From contig OX638132.1 in the NCBI GenBank assembly GCA_951804985.1, positions 10,583,529 through 10,647,528 of the forward strand: a DNA stretch of 64,000 nucleotides, given 5' to 3'. Each line of letters opens with the position of its first letter. Position 1 is the stretch's first letter. The DNA is from Dryomyza anilis. Taxonomy: Eukaryota > Arthropoda > Insecta > Diptera > Dryomyzidae. Both the position numbers and the translations under genes were made by a program. The notes beneath the pieces are model-generated. The model made no database searches. It was not told the origin of the DNA and saw only the letters and a program-made list of their open reading frames with translations. This document shows positions 1 to 12,019 of this stretch, one piece after another.

Positions 1-1187
1 GAAATATTATTGACATATAGACATTTTCATATTAAAAAATTGCAATAATTTATAAAGTAGTTTAGAAAAAATGCAAATTTTAAAATAGCTAGGTAATATG
101 AAATTTAAATCAAGTCGAGACTACTCGAATCTAAATCAACTTGATATGTTAAAAGTATTATTGTTGCGTATATCTGTACCCAGAATTCAATCAATAACCT
201 TTCTAAATATTATCTTTAAAGATTCTTTTTGAGAATGCTCCAAATAAACTCCCAAAAGAACCATTTACCCAGTTTGCCATGTCTCGGAGGCCTTCGATAC
301 CTCGAAGCTTTCTCGAACTGACTTCGATATCAAAGTTCGAACTCGTAGCTAAATCGCTTCTAATTTTCAAAATTTCTCGTACATTCAAAATTTAGGACAA
401 GATACGATATTTAAACATTTATCACATCGATATCGAAATATTTTTCGAAGCAATCTCGAATTTGGCTTCTTTTTTTCTTCATTATCGTTCCGATTTTGAA
501 AATTTTGCGTACCGAGAAAACACCGATAGAACGCATCGATATCTACCTACCATGTATGTTTAATTTGAGGCCTGATAAGGTTGCGATAATGGGTCCGATA
601 TCGTGTGATTTCTCCAACCACACGCATTGATCTCGTAACGATATCGAAACGAATGGCATACTGGGTATCATTTATGGAATACTCTGAAAATACTTTTTTT
701 ACATTAGTCCATTTTATGAGTGGTTAGAAAAAATTTCAAATTTTTTGCATCGGAAACATCTACGAAACAAATTTATGAGGGTTGCTAAATACTCTTAAAT
801 ATTACTCTTTTATGCGTTATATTTTGTCTCGTAAAATAATGAAAATGGATCTTTTTTATTACTCGGATTTTACTCGGATTTGCGTTTTTTTGCTGAATTT
901 CATTTTTTTTACTTTATTAATTTTGTTCAGGACCCCTGGTGAAAACTATGCGTTTCAAAGTCAACCCAACCCAATCAAAAATACCCAATATGACGTAATT
1001 CGATCAGGTGACTTTAGATCTATGTATATCGGATGTCATTTTAACTCGAAGTCTCACGGAGAGAAATTTCCTCATAAATCATATATTAAAAGCATACATA
1101 GTGCAAAAATATATCATGATATACAGCTAAGAATAAATAATCATAATGATTTGGTTTTAATTCATTATATACTAGCTGGACCCGTGT
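1..1187. other. Non-coding AT-rich flank
   Basis: No gene was recognised here. Short open frames exist on both strands (for example 203-388 minus and one starting at 782 plus), but they start at non-ATG codons or match no family I know, and their composition is that of the surrounding AT-rich DNA. The only non-random feature seen is a concentration of CGATA/TATCG words between about 295 and 645, listed separately. Confidence 0.5.
295..645. promoter_or_regulatory. Cluster of CGATA/TATCG words
   Basis: CGATA or its complement occurs at least nine times in about 350 bases (for example near 295, 325, 405, 428, 483, 524, 537, 586 and 640), several inside the longer word CGATATC. In Drosophila, clustered CGATA is the known binding pattern of the boundary protein BEAF-32, and the related word TATCGATA is bound by DREF. 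Seen: the clustering. Inferred: a possible boundary or promoter-type element. It could also be a decayed simple repeat. Confidence 0.25.
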
Positions 1188-1386
1188 ACGACACGTGCCA
1201 AGATTTTGTGAATTCAAAGATATGGAGTGATGTTATTAATATAAACAATATTTTTATTATTTATATCAGTGGTCAGTGCTTCGCTGTGGAATTTTTTATG
1301 GGTTTTATAAATGTAGTAACCAAATAATAATTCTCCGCCAAAACAACTTTTCTGAAAGACAATTCTTTCTCAGACGGCGTATCCCC

Positions 1387-1552
1387 GTAGAATTCATCCC
1401 AGTAGAATATTTCGCCGTAGAATTCTTCCCAGTAGATATCTTCGCCGTAAAATTCTTCATCATAGAACGCTTTCCCGTAGAATTCTGTGGTGAGTAGAAT
1501 TCTTCACGGTAGAATTCTTTCCCGTTGAATTCTTCCCCGCAGAGTTTTTCCT
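1387..1552. repeat. 15-bp minisatellite A
   Basis: About eleven degenerate units of GTAGAATTCTTCCCC (variants CATCCCA, ATTTCGCC, GATATCTTC) follow each other at a 15-base period. Because 15 is a multiple of three, an open frame with a VEFFP-like pentapeptide results. This is a by-product of the period, not evidence of a protein. Confidence 0.8.
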
Positions 1553-2023
1553 AGTGTGGTGAATTTTGGTGTGGTGAGTTTTAGTGTGGTGAGTTTTAAA
1601 GTGGTGAGTTTTTAGTGTGGTGAGTTTTAGTGTGGTGAATTTTATTGTGGTGAGTTTTATTGTGGTGAATTTTTATGTAGGTTATTTTATTGTGGTAAGT
1701 TTTAGTGTAGTGAATTTCAGTGTGGTGAGTTTTAGTGTGGTAAATTTTAGTGTGGTGTATTTTTATGTGGTGAATTTTATTGTGGTGAATTTTTATGTAG
1801 TTAATTTTATTGTGGTAAGTTTTAGTGTAGTGAATTTCAGTGTGGTGAGTTTTGGTGAGGTGAATTTTAGTGTGGTGAATTTTTATGTTGAGACTTTTAT
1901 TGTGGTGAGTTTTAGTGTATTGAATTTCAGTCTGGTGAGTTTTAGTGTGGTGAATTTTTTGTGGTGAATTTTAGTGTGGTGAGTTTTAGTATGGTGAATT
2001 TTAGTGTGGTGAGTTTTAGTCTA
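1553..2023. repeat. 15-bp minisatellite B
   Basis: About thirty units of TTTTAGTGTGGTGAG/A, with variants TTATTGTGGTGAA and TTTATGTAGTTAA, run at a 15-base period directly after minisatellite A. A few more units lie at 2384-2436, on the far side of the retrotransposon fragment, so that fragment interrupts the repeat. The open frame 1617-1967 (repeating VVSFS/VVNFS) is an artefact of the period. Confidence 0.85.
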
Positions 2024-2032
2024 TGGAAAATC

Positions 2033-2371
2033 TATGGCCCGATATGCGTTGAAAACGAGTACAGAATCAAATGGAACGACTAGCGGTATGAGCTCTACGC
2101 CGACATTGACATAGTCAGGCGCATTAAGATCCAGCGCCTTCGCTGGCTTGGACATTTCGTGCGTATGGATGAAAGCGCTCCAGCTAAAAAGGTGTTCAAT
2201 TCTGTATCCAGTGGTGGTCAACGTAGGAGAGGGCGTCCGAATCTCCGGTGGAGCGACCAAGTGCGAGACAACCTGACAACACTTGGAGTGCAAAACTGGC
2301 GTCAGCGCGCGCAATGTAGAAGCGACTGGCGAGGGGTGATTGCTGCGGTCGAAACCCATCATGGGTTGTAA
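2033..2371 (+). pseudogene. Non-LTR retrotransposon C-terminal fragment
   Basis: In one frame this reads as the end of an endonuclease-reverse transcriptase polyprotein. It contains YGPICVENEYRIKW, then RRIKIQRLRWLGHFVRMDES, RRRGRPNLRWSDQV and LGVQNWRQRAQCRSDW, ending at a TAA at 2369. The pattern R-L-R-W-x-G-H-x-x-R-M-D followed by G-R-P-x-x-R-W and W-R-x-x-A-x-x-R-x-x-W is typical of this tail in insect non-LTR elements. There is an in-frame TAG at 2081, and nothing of the polymerase domain remains. It sits between blocks of minisatellite B and is GC-richer than its surroundings, consistent with insertion or capture. Confidence 0.75.
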
Positions 2372-2436
2372 TGACCAAATAAGTAAGTTTTAGTGTAGTG
2401 AGTTCTAGTGTGCTGAGTTTTAGTGTGGTGAGTTTG

Positions 2437-2760
2437 TTTTTCTTTATCTTGCCTTTTTTTTGTTTTTCCTTTAGTTTGGATTTTAGTTTTATGTTATTGC
2501 TTTTGTATTTTTGCTTTTGTTTTGTGTTTTTGATTTTTTGTTTTTGCTTTTAATTTCTTTTTTGTATTTGAGTTTTTTGTTTCATGTTCGAAGCTGGTGA
2601 AAGTGCCGAGTTATATCGTATTGAAAGTTTAGGTTGTATGGGAGGTGCCACGCCTTCCAAACCATACCGCATCTGTGGTAAAAATTTCGAGAAAGTCGGA
2701 TAAGCCGTATAGACGGAGAAGTGGAAGAAACAAACAAACCAACAAATAGATTTATTAAAT
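2437..2760 (+). other. T-rich tract and possible retrotransposon 3' tail
   Basis: 2437-2580 is low-complexity TTTTG/TTTTTGC-rich sequence. 2585-2755 is of ordinary composition and ends in AAACAAACAAACC. The stretch with AAAATTTCGAGAAAGTCGG followed by CCGTATAGACGGAGAAGTGG resembles the 3' untranslated end of RTE-like insect retrotransposons, which often reads 'aaatcggttcagccgttt' before an AAAC-rich end. This is recognition by eye only. Confidence 0.3.
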
Positions 2761-2792
2761 GTAAGGAAAGGATATAGGATAGGATGATTATA

Positions 2793-3132
2793 AAGGGTTT
2801 TTCAATAAGAGCGCTACAAACGTTTTTTTAAGGGTTTTTCAACAGGGACGCTATAAAAGTAGAGCGACAGGGACAGCAAACGACGCCATATTTCTTGCCG
2901 CTCTTTTGACATTTCTCTTCAGTAAGGTTTGCCATTTCATGATGGAATGATATACGAGCCAACAATGAGTCGAAATTATTAAAATTTACTACCGAAATTC
3001 GAATTCGTATATCTTTCCATCATGAAATGGCAAACCTTACTGAAGAGAAATGTCAAAAGAGCGGTAAGAAATATGGCGTCGTTTGCTGTCCCTGTCGCTC
3101 TACTTTTGTAGCGTCTCATTTGAAAAACCCTG
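2793..3132. mobile_element. Palindromic MITE derived from rosa-like mariner, copy 1
   Basis: A 340-bp element flanked by TA at 2791-2792 and 3133-3134. Its left tip (AAGGGTTTTTCAATAAGAGC) equals the 3' terminus of the mariner at 62282. Directly after it comes AGGGTTTTTCAACAGGGACG, the 5' terminus of that mariner, running through the first codons of the transposase. From about 2995 the same 5' segment returns in inverted orientation and ends at the right TA. So the element is one short 3' tip plus two inverted 5' arms of about 140-160 bp. It has no coding capacity and would need transposase supplied in trans. The same arrangement, in the opposite orientation, is found at 60863-61203. Confidence 0.85.
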
Positions 3133-3377
3133 TACTAAATATCAATGATGATTTTGAATTGAATAAAATCATGCATATGATTACTCCTGTTTTATGTATA
3201 ATATATTTATAGGTTCTGGAATACATTTTATTATTTATTATTCATAATTCATAATTAAAATTTCATATTTTGTACCGTAGCCTCCAGATAGAAAAACAAA
3301 TTCAAATTATGCAGAACAAAGTGAAAAATATCACATTTGAAAAGATAATAAGTCAGTAGACAAAGGAAACGAACACA

Positions 3378-3730
3378 AAAATTCACCACACTAAAACTCA
3401 CCACAATAAAACTCACCACAATAAAATTAACCACACTAAAATTCACCACACTAAAACTCACCACACTAAAACTCACCACACTAAAACTCACCACACTAAA
3501 ACATCTACTATGAAAAACGGGGAAGAATTCACCACACTAAAACTCTCCACACCAAATCATCTACTATGAAGAACGGGGAAGAATTCTACGGAAAATAATT
3601 CCACCGTGACAATTCTACCGGGATGAAATCAACGGGAAGTATTCTATCGAGAAGAATTCTACGAGAAAGCGTTCTATGGGGAAGAGGTCTTTGGGAAGAA
3701 TTCTTCGCGTAATATTCTACGAGGAAGCGC
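3378..3730. repeat. Inverted minisatellites B and A (right arm)
   Basis: From 3378 to about 3556 the plus strand reads CCACACTAAAACTCA / CCACAATAAAATTCA units, the complement of minisatellite B. From about 3510 to 3730 it reads GGGAAGAATTCTACG-type units, the complement of minisatellite A. The order is the mirror image of the left arm at 1387-2023. Confidence 0.8.
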
Positions 3731-3925
3731 AGTCTGAAAAAGAATTGTCTTTGAGAAAAGTTGTTTTGGCGGTGAATTATTATTTGGTTATAACATTTAT
3801 AAAACCAATAAAAAAATTCCACAGCAAAGCACGGATCCTTGTAATCAATATTAAAAATGTTTTTTATATTAATCGCTCCATATCCTTGCATTCAAAAAAA
3901 TCTTGGCAGGAGTCGTGTACGCAAT

Positions 3926-5514
3926 AAAAAACACAATGTATGAATAAATATTGAAAATTTCGATTTTAATAATTAATAATAAAATTTGTAAAATTTATGA
4001 ATCCTAGTCATAATAAATACATAGTGATTAAGAATTTGTTATCCATGAGTTTTGCATTTTTTGTGCATAATTTATGAATATTAATCATAATTAAAATAAT
4101 TCAAAAAAAATATATTTTAGTAATGAATTTTCACTTCTTTGCTTTACTAATCACGAATATGTCATTTATTTTATTAGTGGGTACAAAATTTTGTCAAAGA
4201 AAGAATTCGAGTAATCACATAAAATAAAACTCTATAACAAATATCATTTTGAAAACTGAGCTAAATTAAAAATAATAGAATTCGAAAGCTATCTTATGCA
4301 CTTAATAATTATTTTTTATTTTCCTATGATTAAACATTAAAATAGCTTTTCATTTTCACTTTATAAATCTCTGTCTTTTTTCATGTTTTTGAATTTTGCT
4401 TCATTTTGAGACACTATCATTTAAAAATGGGAAACCGTATTTACTTGAAAATTATTTATTCGCTTAGCTGCATTATTTATGCAGAAATAATAATTTTGTT
4501 TGGGTTGGTTTGTACTTTAATTTCACCGTTACATGTGTTTTTGCAGCATCATCACAACTGTGACCATATGGTCGCACTAGGACGATGCGGGTTAAAGACA
4601 AATGTTATGCGGTGTACACAAAACTGAATTAAACATTTTATAATGAAAACAATTACTTATAAATACGGTACAAAATGAGAAAATATAATTGTATTTTCAA
4701 TTTAAATATTTGTTAAATTGTTTGAGGTTTTTTGACGTTTCTGATTTTTAATTAAAATATCACAATTGTTTTTTTTTAGCAGTTAATAAATTTTTAAACT
4801 TACTTATTTTTAATTAATACAAATTTCTGCAATTAATACAAAATTAGCATTTTCCAACTTTAAGAATTTTTTTTAAATAATTTATGCAATTTTTTATGTA
4901 CATTTTTTTTTTTTATAATTTATGCAATTATTTTATTTAATTTTTTTTTTTAATAATTTCTGCAATTTTTTTATTTATCAAAATTTTTTAATAACACTTT
5001 AAATAATTTGTTTTGTTTTTAATTTAATTTTCATTTTGTTTAAAACGATTTTTCAACTGCATCGCTATAAAAAACTTTCGCGATTGTCACTTTGATTTAA
5101 ATTTGTAGACAGATCGCCTGTAAAATCAACGTTTAATTAAATTTTCACGCACGCCAAAGCGCTCACGTAATATGCACGCCGTTCAAAGTACTACAAGCGA
5201 CTGAGTAGGCCCAAAGCTTTAGCATTGTCGTAGTCGTTGGGAAACGCAGCTACCAAAAACAATGATAAGGTTTAAAAACTCTACAATGACTCGATAAAAA
5301 TAGCTTGATAAAGAAAATGGCGGCACTTTGTTGATAAGATAAACACGACCGCAGCATGTGTGGCTGTGTGTAGTGCATACAATTTTGGCGTATTTCAAAT
5401 TTCATTCAATCAATTAACCAATGGAAATTCAGTCAATAGACAGACAGTGGACAGTATCAGCGGTCATAGTATTTAAATTAAAACTAGTTTTTATTAATTT
5501 ATTTTTGAGTATTT
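3926..5514. other. AT-rich intergenic DNA, no gene seen
   Basis: 4000-5060 is very AT-rich with long T runs (4890-4960) and no recognisable coding sequence. 5060-5480 is more mixed and lacks obvious repeats, so it may be unique DNA. No splice-consistent exon could be identified. The first decayed satellite unit begins at about 5515. Confidence 0.5.
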
Positions 5515-5800
5515 ATTCTTCTAAATGCAGCGTCGTAGAGTGGTCAAAGTCTGCACAATTCTTGGAATTTTAAAATTGATTTTTGAAAAGAAAATTTCTT
5601 AAATTGTTGATATCTTCTAAACGGAGCGTCGTAGAGGAGTCAAAGACATCACTACAACGTCGCATTTTATAGTGATTTCACAAAAGATTACTTACTGCAA
5701 AATTCATTAAATTCGGTCCAGTGGTCCTGGAGAAATCGGCTGATTGATCGGTTTTTCTTAAAACCTTCATATCTTCTAAACGGAGCGTCGTAGAGGGGTC
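5515..5800. repeat. Diverged left edge of the satellite array
   Basis: The first box, at about 5517, reads TCTTCTAAATGCAGCGTCG and is followed by unrelated-looking AT-rich sequence. The next box is only 96 bases later (5613). The second unit carries an extra ACATCACTACAACG stretch before CGCATTTTATAG. From about 5760 the units have normal length. Decay at the edge of an otherwise uniform array is what unequal exchange predicts. Confidence 0.8.
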
Positions 5801-8800
5801 AAAGATGGCGCATTTTATAGTGATTTTAAAGAGAATTACTTAATGCAAAATTCATTAAATTCGGTCCAGTGTTCCTGGATAAATCGGCTGATTAATCAGG
5901 TTTTTCTTTAAACCTTCATATCTTCTAAACGGAGCGTCGTAGAGGGGTCAAAAATGGCGCATTTTATAGTGATTTCAAAGAAGATTACTTACTGCAAAAA
6001 TTCATTAAATTCGGTCCAGTGGTCTTGGACAAATCGGCTGATTAATCAGGTTTTTCTTAAAACCTTCATATCTTCTAAACGGAGCGTCGTAGAGGGGTCA
6101 AAGATGGCGCATTTTATAGTGATTTCAAAGAAGATTACTTACTGCAAAAATTCATTAAATTCGGTCCAGTGGTCTTGGATAAATCGGCTGATTAATCAGG
6201 TTTTTCTTTAAACCTCCATATCTTCTAAACGGAGCGTCGTAGAGTGGTCAAAGTTGGCGCATTTTATAGTGATTTCAAAGAAGATTACTTACTGCAAAAT
6301 TAATTAAATTCGGTCCAGTGGTCGTGGACAAATCGGCTGATTAATCATTCTTTAAACCTTCATATCTTCTAAACGGAGCGTCGTAGAGTGGTCAAAGTTG
6401 GCGCATTTTATAGTGATTTCAAAGAAGATTACTTACTGCAAAATTCATTAAATTCGGTCCAGTGGTCATGGAGAAATCGGCTGATTAATCAGGTTTTTCT
6501 TTAAACCTTCATATCTTCTAAACGGAGCGTCGTAGAGGGGTCAAAGTTGGCGCATTTTATAGTGATTTCAAAGAAGATTACTTACTGCAAAAATTCATTA
6601 AATTCGGTCCAGTGGTCTTGGACAAATCGGCTGATTAATCAGGTTTTTCTTAAAACCTTCATATCTTCTAAACGGAGCGTCGTAGAGGGGTCAAAGATGG
6701 CGCATTTTATAGTGATTTCAAAGAAGATTACTTACTGCAAAATTCATTAAATTCGGTCCAGTGGTCCTGGATAAATCGGCTGATTAATCAGGTTTTTCTT
6801 TAAACCTCCATATCTTCTAAACGGAGCGTCGTAGAGTGGTCAAAGTTGGCGCATTTTATAGTGATTTCAAAGAAGATTACTTACTGCAAAATTCATTAAA
6901 TTCGGTCCAGTGGTCTTGGACAAATCGGCTGATTAATCAAGTTTTTCTTAAAACCTCCATATCTTCTAAACGGAGCGTCGTAGAGGGGTCAAAGATGGCG
7001 CATTTTATAGTGATTTCAAAGAAGATTACTTACTGCAAAATTCATTAAATTCGGTCCAGTGGTCTTGGACAAATCGGCTGATTAATCAAGTTTTTCTTAA
7101 AACCTCCAAATCTTCTAAACGGAGCGTCGTAGAGGGGTCAAAGATGGCGCATTTTATAGTGATTTCAAAGAAAATTACTTACTGCAAAAATTCATTAAAT
7201 TCGGTCCAGTGGTCGTGGAGAAATCGGCTGATTAATCAGGTTTTTCTTTAAATATCCATATCTTCTAAACGGAGCGTCGTAGAGTGGTCAAAGTTGGCGC
7301 ATTTTATAGTGATTTCAAAGAAGATTATTTACTGCAAAATTCATTAAATTCGGTCCAGTGGTCCTGGAGAAATCGGCTGATTAATCAGGTTTTTCTTTAA
7401 ACCTTCATATCTTCTAAACGGAGCGTCGTAGAGTGGTCAAAGTTGGCGCATTTTATAGTGATTTCAAAGAAGATAACTTACTGCAAAATTCATTAAATTC
7501 GGTCCAGTGGTCATGGAGAAATCGGCTGATTAATCAGGTTTTTCTTTAAACCTTCATATCTTCTAAACAGAGCGTCGTAGAGTGGTCAAAGTTGGCGCAT
7601 TTTATAGTGATTTCAAAGAAGATTACTTACTGCAAAATTCATTAAATTCGGTCCAGTGGTCTTGGACAAATCGGCTGATTAATCAGGTTTTTCTTAAAAC
7701 CTTCATATCTTCTAAACGGAGCGTCGTAGAGTGGTCAAAGTTGGCGCATTTTATAGTGATTTCAAAGAAGATTACTTACTGCAAAATTCATTAAATTCGG
7801 TCCAGAGGTCCTGGATAAATCGGCTGATTAATCAGGTTTTTCTTTAAACCTTCATATCTTCTAAACGGAGCGTCGTAGAGTGGTCAAAGTTGGCGCATTT
7901 TATAGTGATTTCAAAGAAGATTACTTACTGCAAAATTCATTAAATTCGGTCCAGTGGTCCTGGAGAAATCGGCTGATTAATCAGGTTTTTCTTTAAACCT
8001 TCATATCTTCTAAACGGAGCGTCGTAGTGGGGTCAAAGTTGGCGCATTTTATAGTGATTTAAAAGAAGATTACTTACTGCAAAATTAATTAAATTCGGTC
8101 CACTGGTCCTGGAGAAATCGGCTGATTAATCAGGTTTTTCTTTAAACCTTCATATCTTCTAAACGGAGCGGATCTTCTAAACGGAGCGTCGTAGAGTGGT
8201 CAAAGTTGGCGCATTTTATAGTGATTTCAAAGAAGATTACTTACTGCAAAATTCATTAAATTCGGTCCAGTGGTCGTGGAGAAATCGGCTGATTAATCAG
8301 GTTTTTCTTTAAACCTCCATATCTTCTAAACGGAGCGTCGTAGAGTGGTCAAAGTTGGCGCATTTTATAGTGATTTAAAAGAAGATTACTTACTGCAAAA
8401 TTCATTAAATTCGGTCCAGTCTTGGACAAATCGGCTGATTAATCAGGTTTTTCTTTAAACCTTCATATCTTCTAAAGGGAGCGTCGTAGAGGGGTCAAAG
8501 TTGGCGCATTTTATAGTGATTTCAAAGAAGATTACTTTCTGCAAAATTCATTAAATTCGGTCCAGTGGTCTTGGACAAATCGGCTGATTAAGTAGGTTTT
8601 TCTTTAAACCTTCATATCTTCTAAACGGAGCGTCGTAGAGGGGTCAAAGATGGCGCATTTTATAGTGATTTCAAAGAAGATTACTTTCTGCAAAATTCAT
8701 TAAATTCGGTCCAATGGTCCTGGAAAAATCGGCTGATTAATCAGGTTTTTATTTAAACCTTCATATCCTCTAAACGGAGCGTCGTAGTGGGGTCAAAGTT

Positions 8801-11800
8801 GGCGCATTTTATAGTGATTTCAAAGAAGATTACTTTCTGCAAAATTCATTAAATTCGGTCCAATGGTCCTGGATAAATCGGCTGATTAATCAGGTTTTTA
8901 TTTAAACCTTCATATCCTCTAAACGGAGCGTCGTAGAGGGGTCAAAGTTGGCGCATTTTATAGTGATTTCTAATAAGATTACTTACTGCAAAATTCATTA
9001 AATTCGGTCCAGTGGTCTTGGCCAAATCGGCTGATTAATCAGGTTTTTCTTAAAACCTTCATATCTTCTAAACGGAGCGTCGTAGAGGGGTCAAAGTAGG
9101 CGCATTTTATAGTGATTTCTAATAAGATTACTTACTGCAAAATTCATAAATTCGGTCCAGTGGTCTTGGACAAATCGGCTGATTAATCTGGTTTTTCTTT
9201 AAACCTTCATATCTTCTTAACGGAGCGTCGTAGAGGGGTCAAAGATGGCGCATTTTATAGTGATTTCAAAGAAGATTACTTACTGCAAAATTCATTAAAT
9301 TCGGTCCAGTAGTCTTGGACAAATCGGCTGATTAATCAGGTTTTTTCTTAAAACCTTCATATCTTCTAAACGGAGAGTCGTAGAGGGGTCAAAGTTGGCG
9401 CATTTTATAGTGATTTCAAAGAAGATTACTTACTGCAAAATTCATTAAATTCGGTCCAGTGGTCCTGGATAAATCGTCTGATTAATCAGGTTTTTCTTTA
9501 AACCTCTATATCTTCTGAACGTAGCGTCGTAGAGTGGTCAAAGTTGGCGCATTTTATAGTGATTTCGAAGAAGATTACTTACTGCAAAATTCATTAAATT
9601 CGGTCCAGTGGTCGTGGACAAATCGGCTGATTAATCAGTTTTTTCTTTAAACCTCCATATCTTCTAAACGGAGCGTCGTAGAGTGGTCAAAGTTGGCGCA
9701 TTTTATAGTGATTTCAAAGAAGATTACTTACTGCAAAATTCATTAAATTCGGTCCAGTGGTCGTGGAGAAATCGGCTGATTAATCAGGTTTTTCTTTAAA
9801 CCTCCATATCTTCTAAAGAGAGCGTCGTAGAGGGGTCAAAGTTGGCGCATTTTATAGTGATTTCAAAGAAGATTACTTACTGCAAAATTCATTAGATTCG
9901 GTCCAGTGGTCTTGGACAAATCGGCTGATTAATCAGGTTTTTCTTTAAACCTTCATATCTTCTAAACGGAGCGTCGTAGAGGGGTCAAAGTTGGCGCATT
10001 TTATAGTGATTTCAAAGAAGATTACTTACTGCAAAATTCATTAGATTCGGTCCAGTGGTCTTGGACAAATCGGCTGATTAATCAGGTTTTTCTTTAAACC
10101 TCCATATCTTCTAAACGGAGCGTCGTAGAGTGGTCAAAGTTGGCGCATTTTATAGTGATTTCGAAGAAGATTACTTACTGCAAAATTCATTAAATTCGGT
10201 CCAGTGGTCGTGGAGAAATCGGCTGATTAATCAGGTTTTTATTTAAACCTCCATATCTTCTAAAGGGAGCGTCGTAGAGGGGTCAAAGTTGGCGCATTTT
10301 ATAGTGATTTCAAAGAAGATTACTTACTGCAAAATTCATTAGATTCGGTCCAGTGGTCTTGGACAAATCGGCTGATTAATCAGGTTTTTATTTAAACCTT
10401 CATATCCTCTAAACGGAGCGTCGTAGAGGGGTCAACGTTGGCGCATTTTATAGTGATTTCAAAGAAGATTACTTTCTGCAAAATTCATTAAATTCGGTCC
10501 ACTGGTCCTGGATAAATCAGGTTTTTATTTAAACCTCCATATCCTCTAAACGGAGCGTCGTAGAGGGGTCAAAGTTGGCGCATTTTATAGTGATTTCTAA
10601 TAAGATTACTTACTGCAAAATTCATTAAATTCGGTCCAGTGGTCTTGGCCAAATCGGCTGATTAATCAGGTTTTTCTTAAAACCTTCATATCTTCTAAAG
10701 GGAGCGTCGTAGAGGGGTCAAAGTTGGCGCATTTTATAGTGATTTCAAAGAAGATTACTTTCTGCAAAATTCATTAAATTCGGTCCAGTGGTCTTGGACA
10801 AATCCTTCATATCTTCTAAAGGGAGCGTCGTAGAGGGGTCAAAGTTGGCGCATTTTATAGTGATTTCAAAGAAGATTACTTACTGCAAAATTAATTAAAT
10901 TCGGTCCAGTGGTCTTGGACAAATCGGCTGATTAATCAGGTTTTTCTTAAAACCTTCATATCTTCTAAACGGAGCGTCGTAGAGGGGTCAAAGATGGCGC
11001 ATTTTATAGTGATTTCAAAGAAGATTACTTACTGCAAAATTAATTAAATTCGGTCCAGTGGTCCTGGACAAATCGGCTGATTAATCAGGTTTTTATTTAA
11101 ACCTCCATATCTTCTAAACGGAGCGTCGTAGAGTGGTCAAAGATGGCGCATTTTATAGTGATTTCAAAGAAGATTACTTACTGCAAAATTCATTAAATTC
11201 GGTCCAGTGGTCCTGGAGAAATCGGCTGATTAATCAGGTTTTTCTTTAAACCTCCATATCTTCTAAACGGAGCGTCGTAGAGTGGTCAAAGTTGGCGCAT
11301 TTTATAGTGATTTCAAAGAAGATTACTTACTGCAAAATTCATTAAATTCGGTCCAGTGGTCTTGGACAAATCGGCTGATTAATCAGGTTTTTATTTAAAC
11401 CTCCATATCTTCTAAACGGAGCGTCGTAGAGTGGTCAAAGTTGGCGCATTTTATAGTGATTTCAAAGAAGATTACTTACTGCAAAATTCATTAAATTCGG
11501 TCCAGTGGTCGTGGAGAAATCGGCTGATTAATCAGGTTTTTCTTCAAACCTCCATGTCTTCTAAACGGAGCGTCGTAGAGGGGTCAAAGATGGCGCATTT
11601 TATAGTGATTTCAAAGAAGATTACTTACTGCAAAATTCATTAAATTCGGTCCAGTGGTCGTGGAGAAATCGGCTGATTAATCAGGTTTTTCTTCAAACCT
11701 CCATGTCTTCTAAACGGAGCGTCGTAGAGTGTTCAAAGATGGCGCATTTTATAGTGATTTCAAAGAAGATTACTTACTGCAAAATTCATTAAATTCGGTC

Positions 11801-12019
11801 CAGTGGTCCTGGATAAATCGGCTGATTAATCAGGTTTTTCTTTAAACCTTCATATCTTCTAAACGGAGCGTCGTAGAGTGGTCAAAGTTGGCGCATTTTA
11901 TAGTGATTTCAAAGAAGATTACTTACTGCAAAATTAATTAAATTCGGTCCAGTGATCGTGGACAAATGGCTGATTAATCAGGTTTTTCTTTAAACCTTCA
12001 TATCTTCTAAACGGAGCGT

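Larger units (their letters stand above)
1188..3925. mobile_element. Composite foldback element with minisatellite arms
   Basis: The segment from about 1188 to 2030 reappears in inverted orientation at about 3375-3925. The outer arm parts match over the stretch that includes TGCCAAGATTTT, the CTGTGGAATTTTT stretch and the CAAAACAACTTTTCT stretch. Each arm then runs inward into the same pair of 15-bp tandem repeats. Long inverted arms made of tandem sub-repeats are the hallmark of Foldback/Galileo-type DNA transposons in flies. The centre (2030-3375) holds a retrotransposon fragment, T-rich DNA and a MITE, and no transposase was seen. The arms are diverged from one another, so the structure is old. 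It could also be an inverted duplication of a local minisatellite. Confidence 0.5.

Noticed and set aside
782..1327. 181-codon open frame on the plus strand, the longest unexplained one left of the array.
   Set aside because: Starts at TTG, has no recognisable domain, and its 3' part is the outer arm of the foldback structure, which recurs inverted at 3586-3891 with frame-altering changes. Probably chance in AT-rich DNA.
1617..1967. 116-codon open frame with repeating VVSFS/VVNFS.
   Set aside because: Produced by the 15-bp minisatellite period. Composition and degeneracy follow the DNA unit, with no start context or conserved non-repeat part.
2021..2362. 113-codon open frame on the minus strand.
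   Set aside because: Antisense shadow of the retrotransposon C-terminal fragment, which is clearly read on the plus strand.
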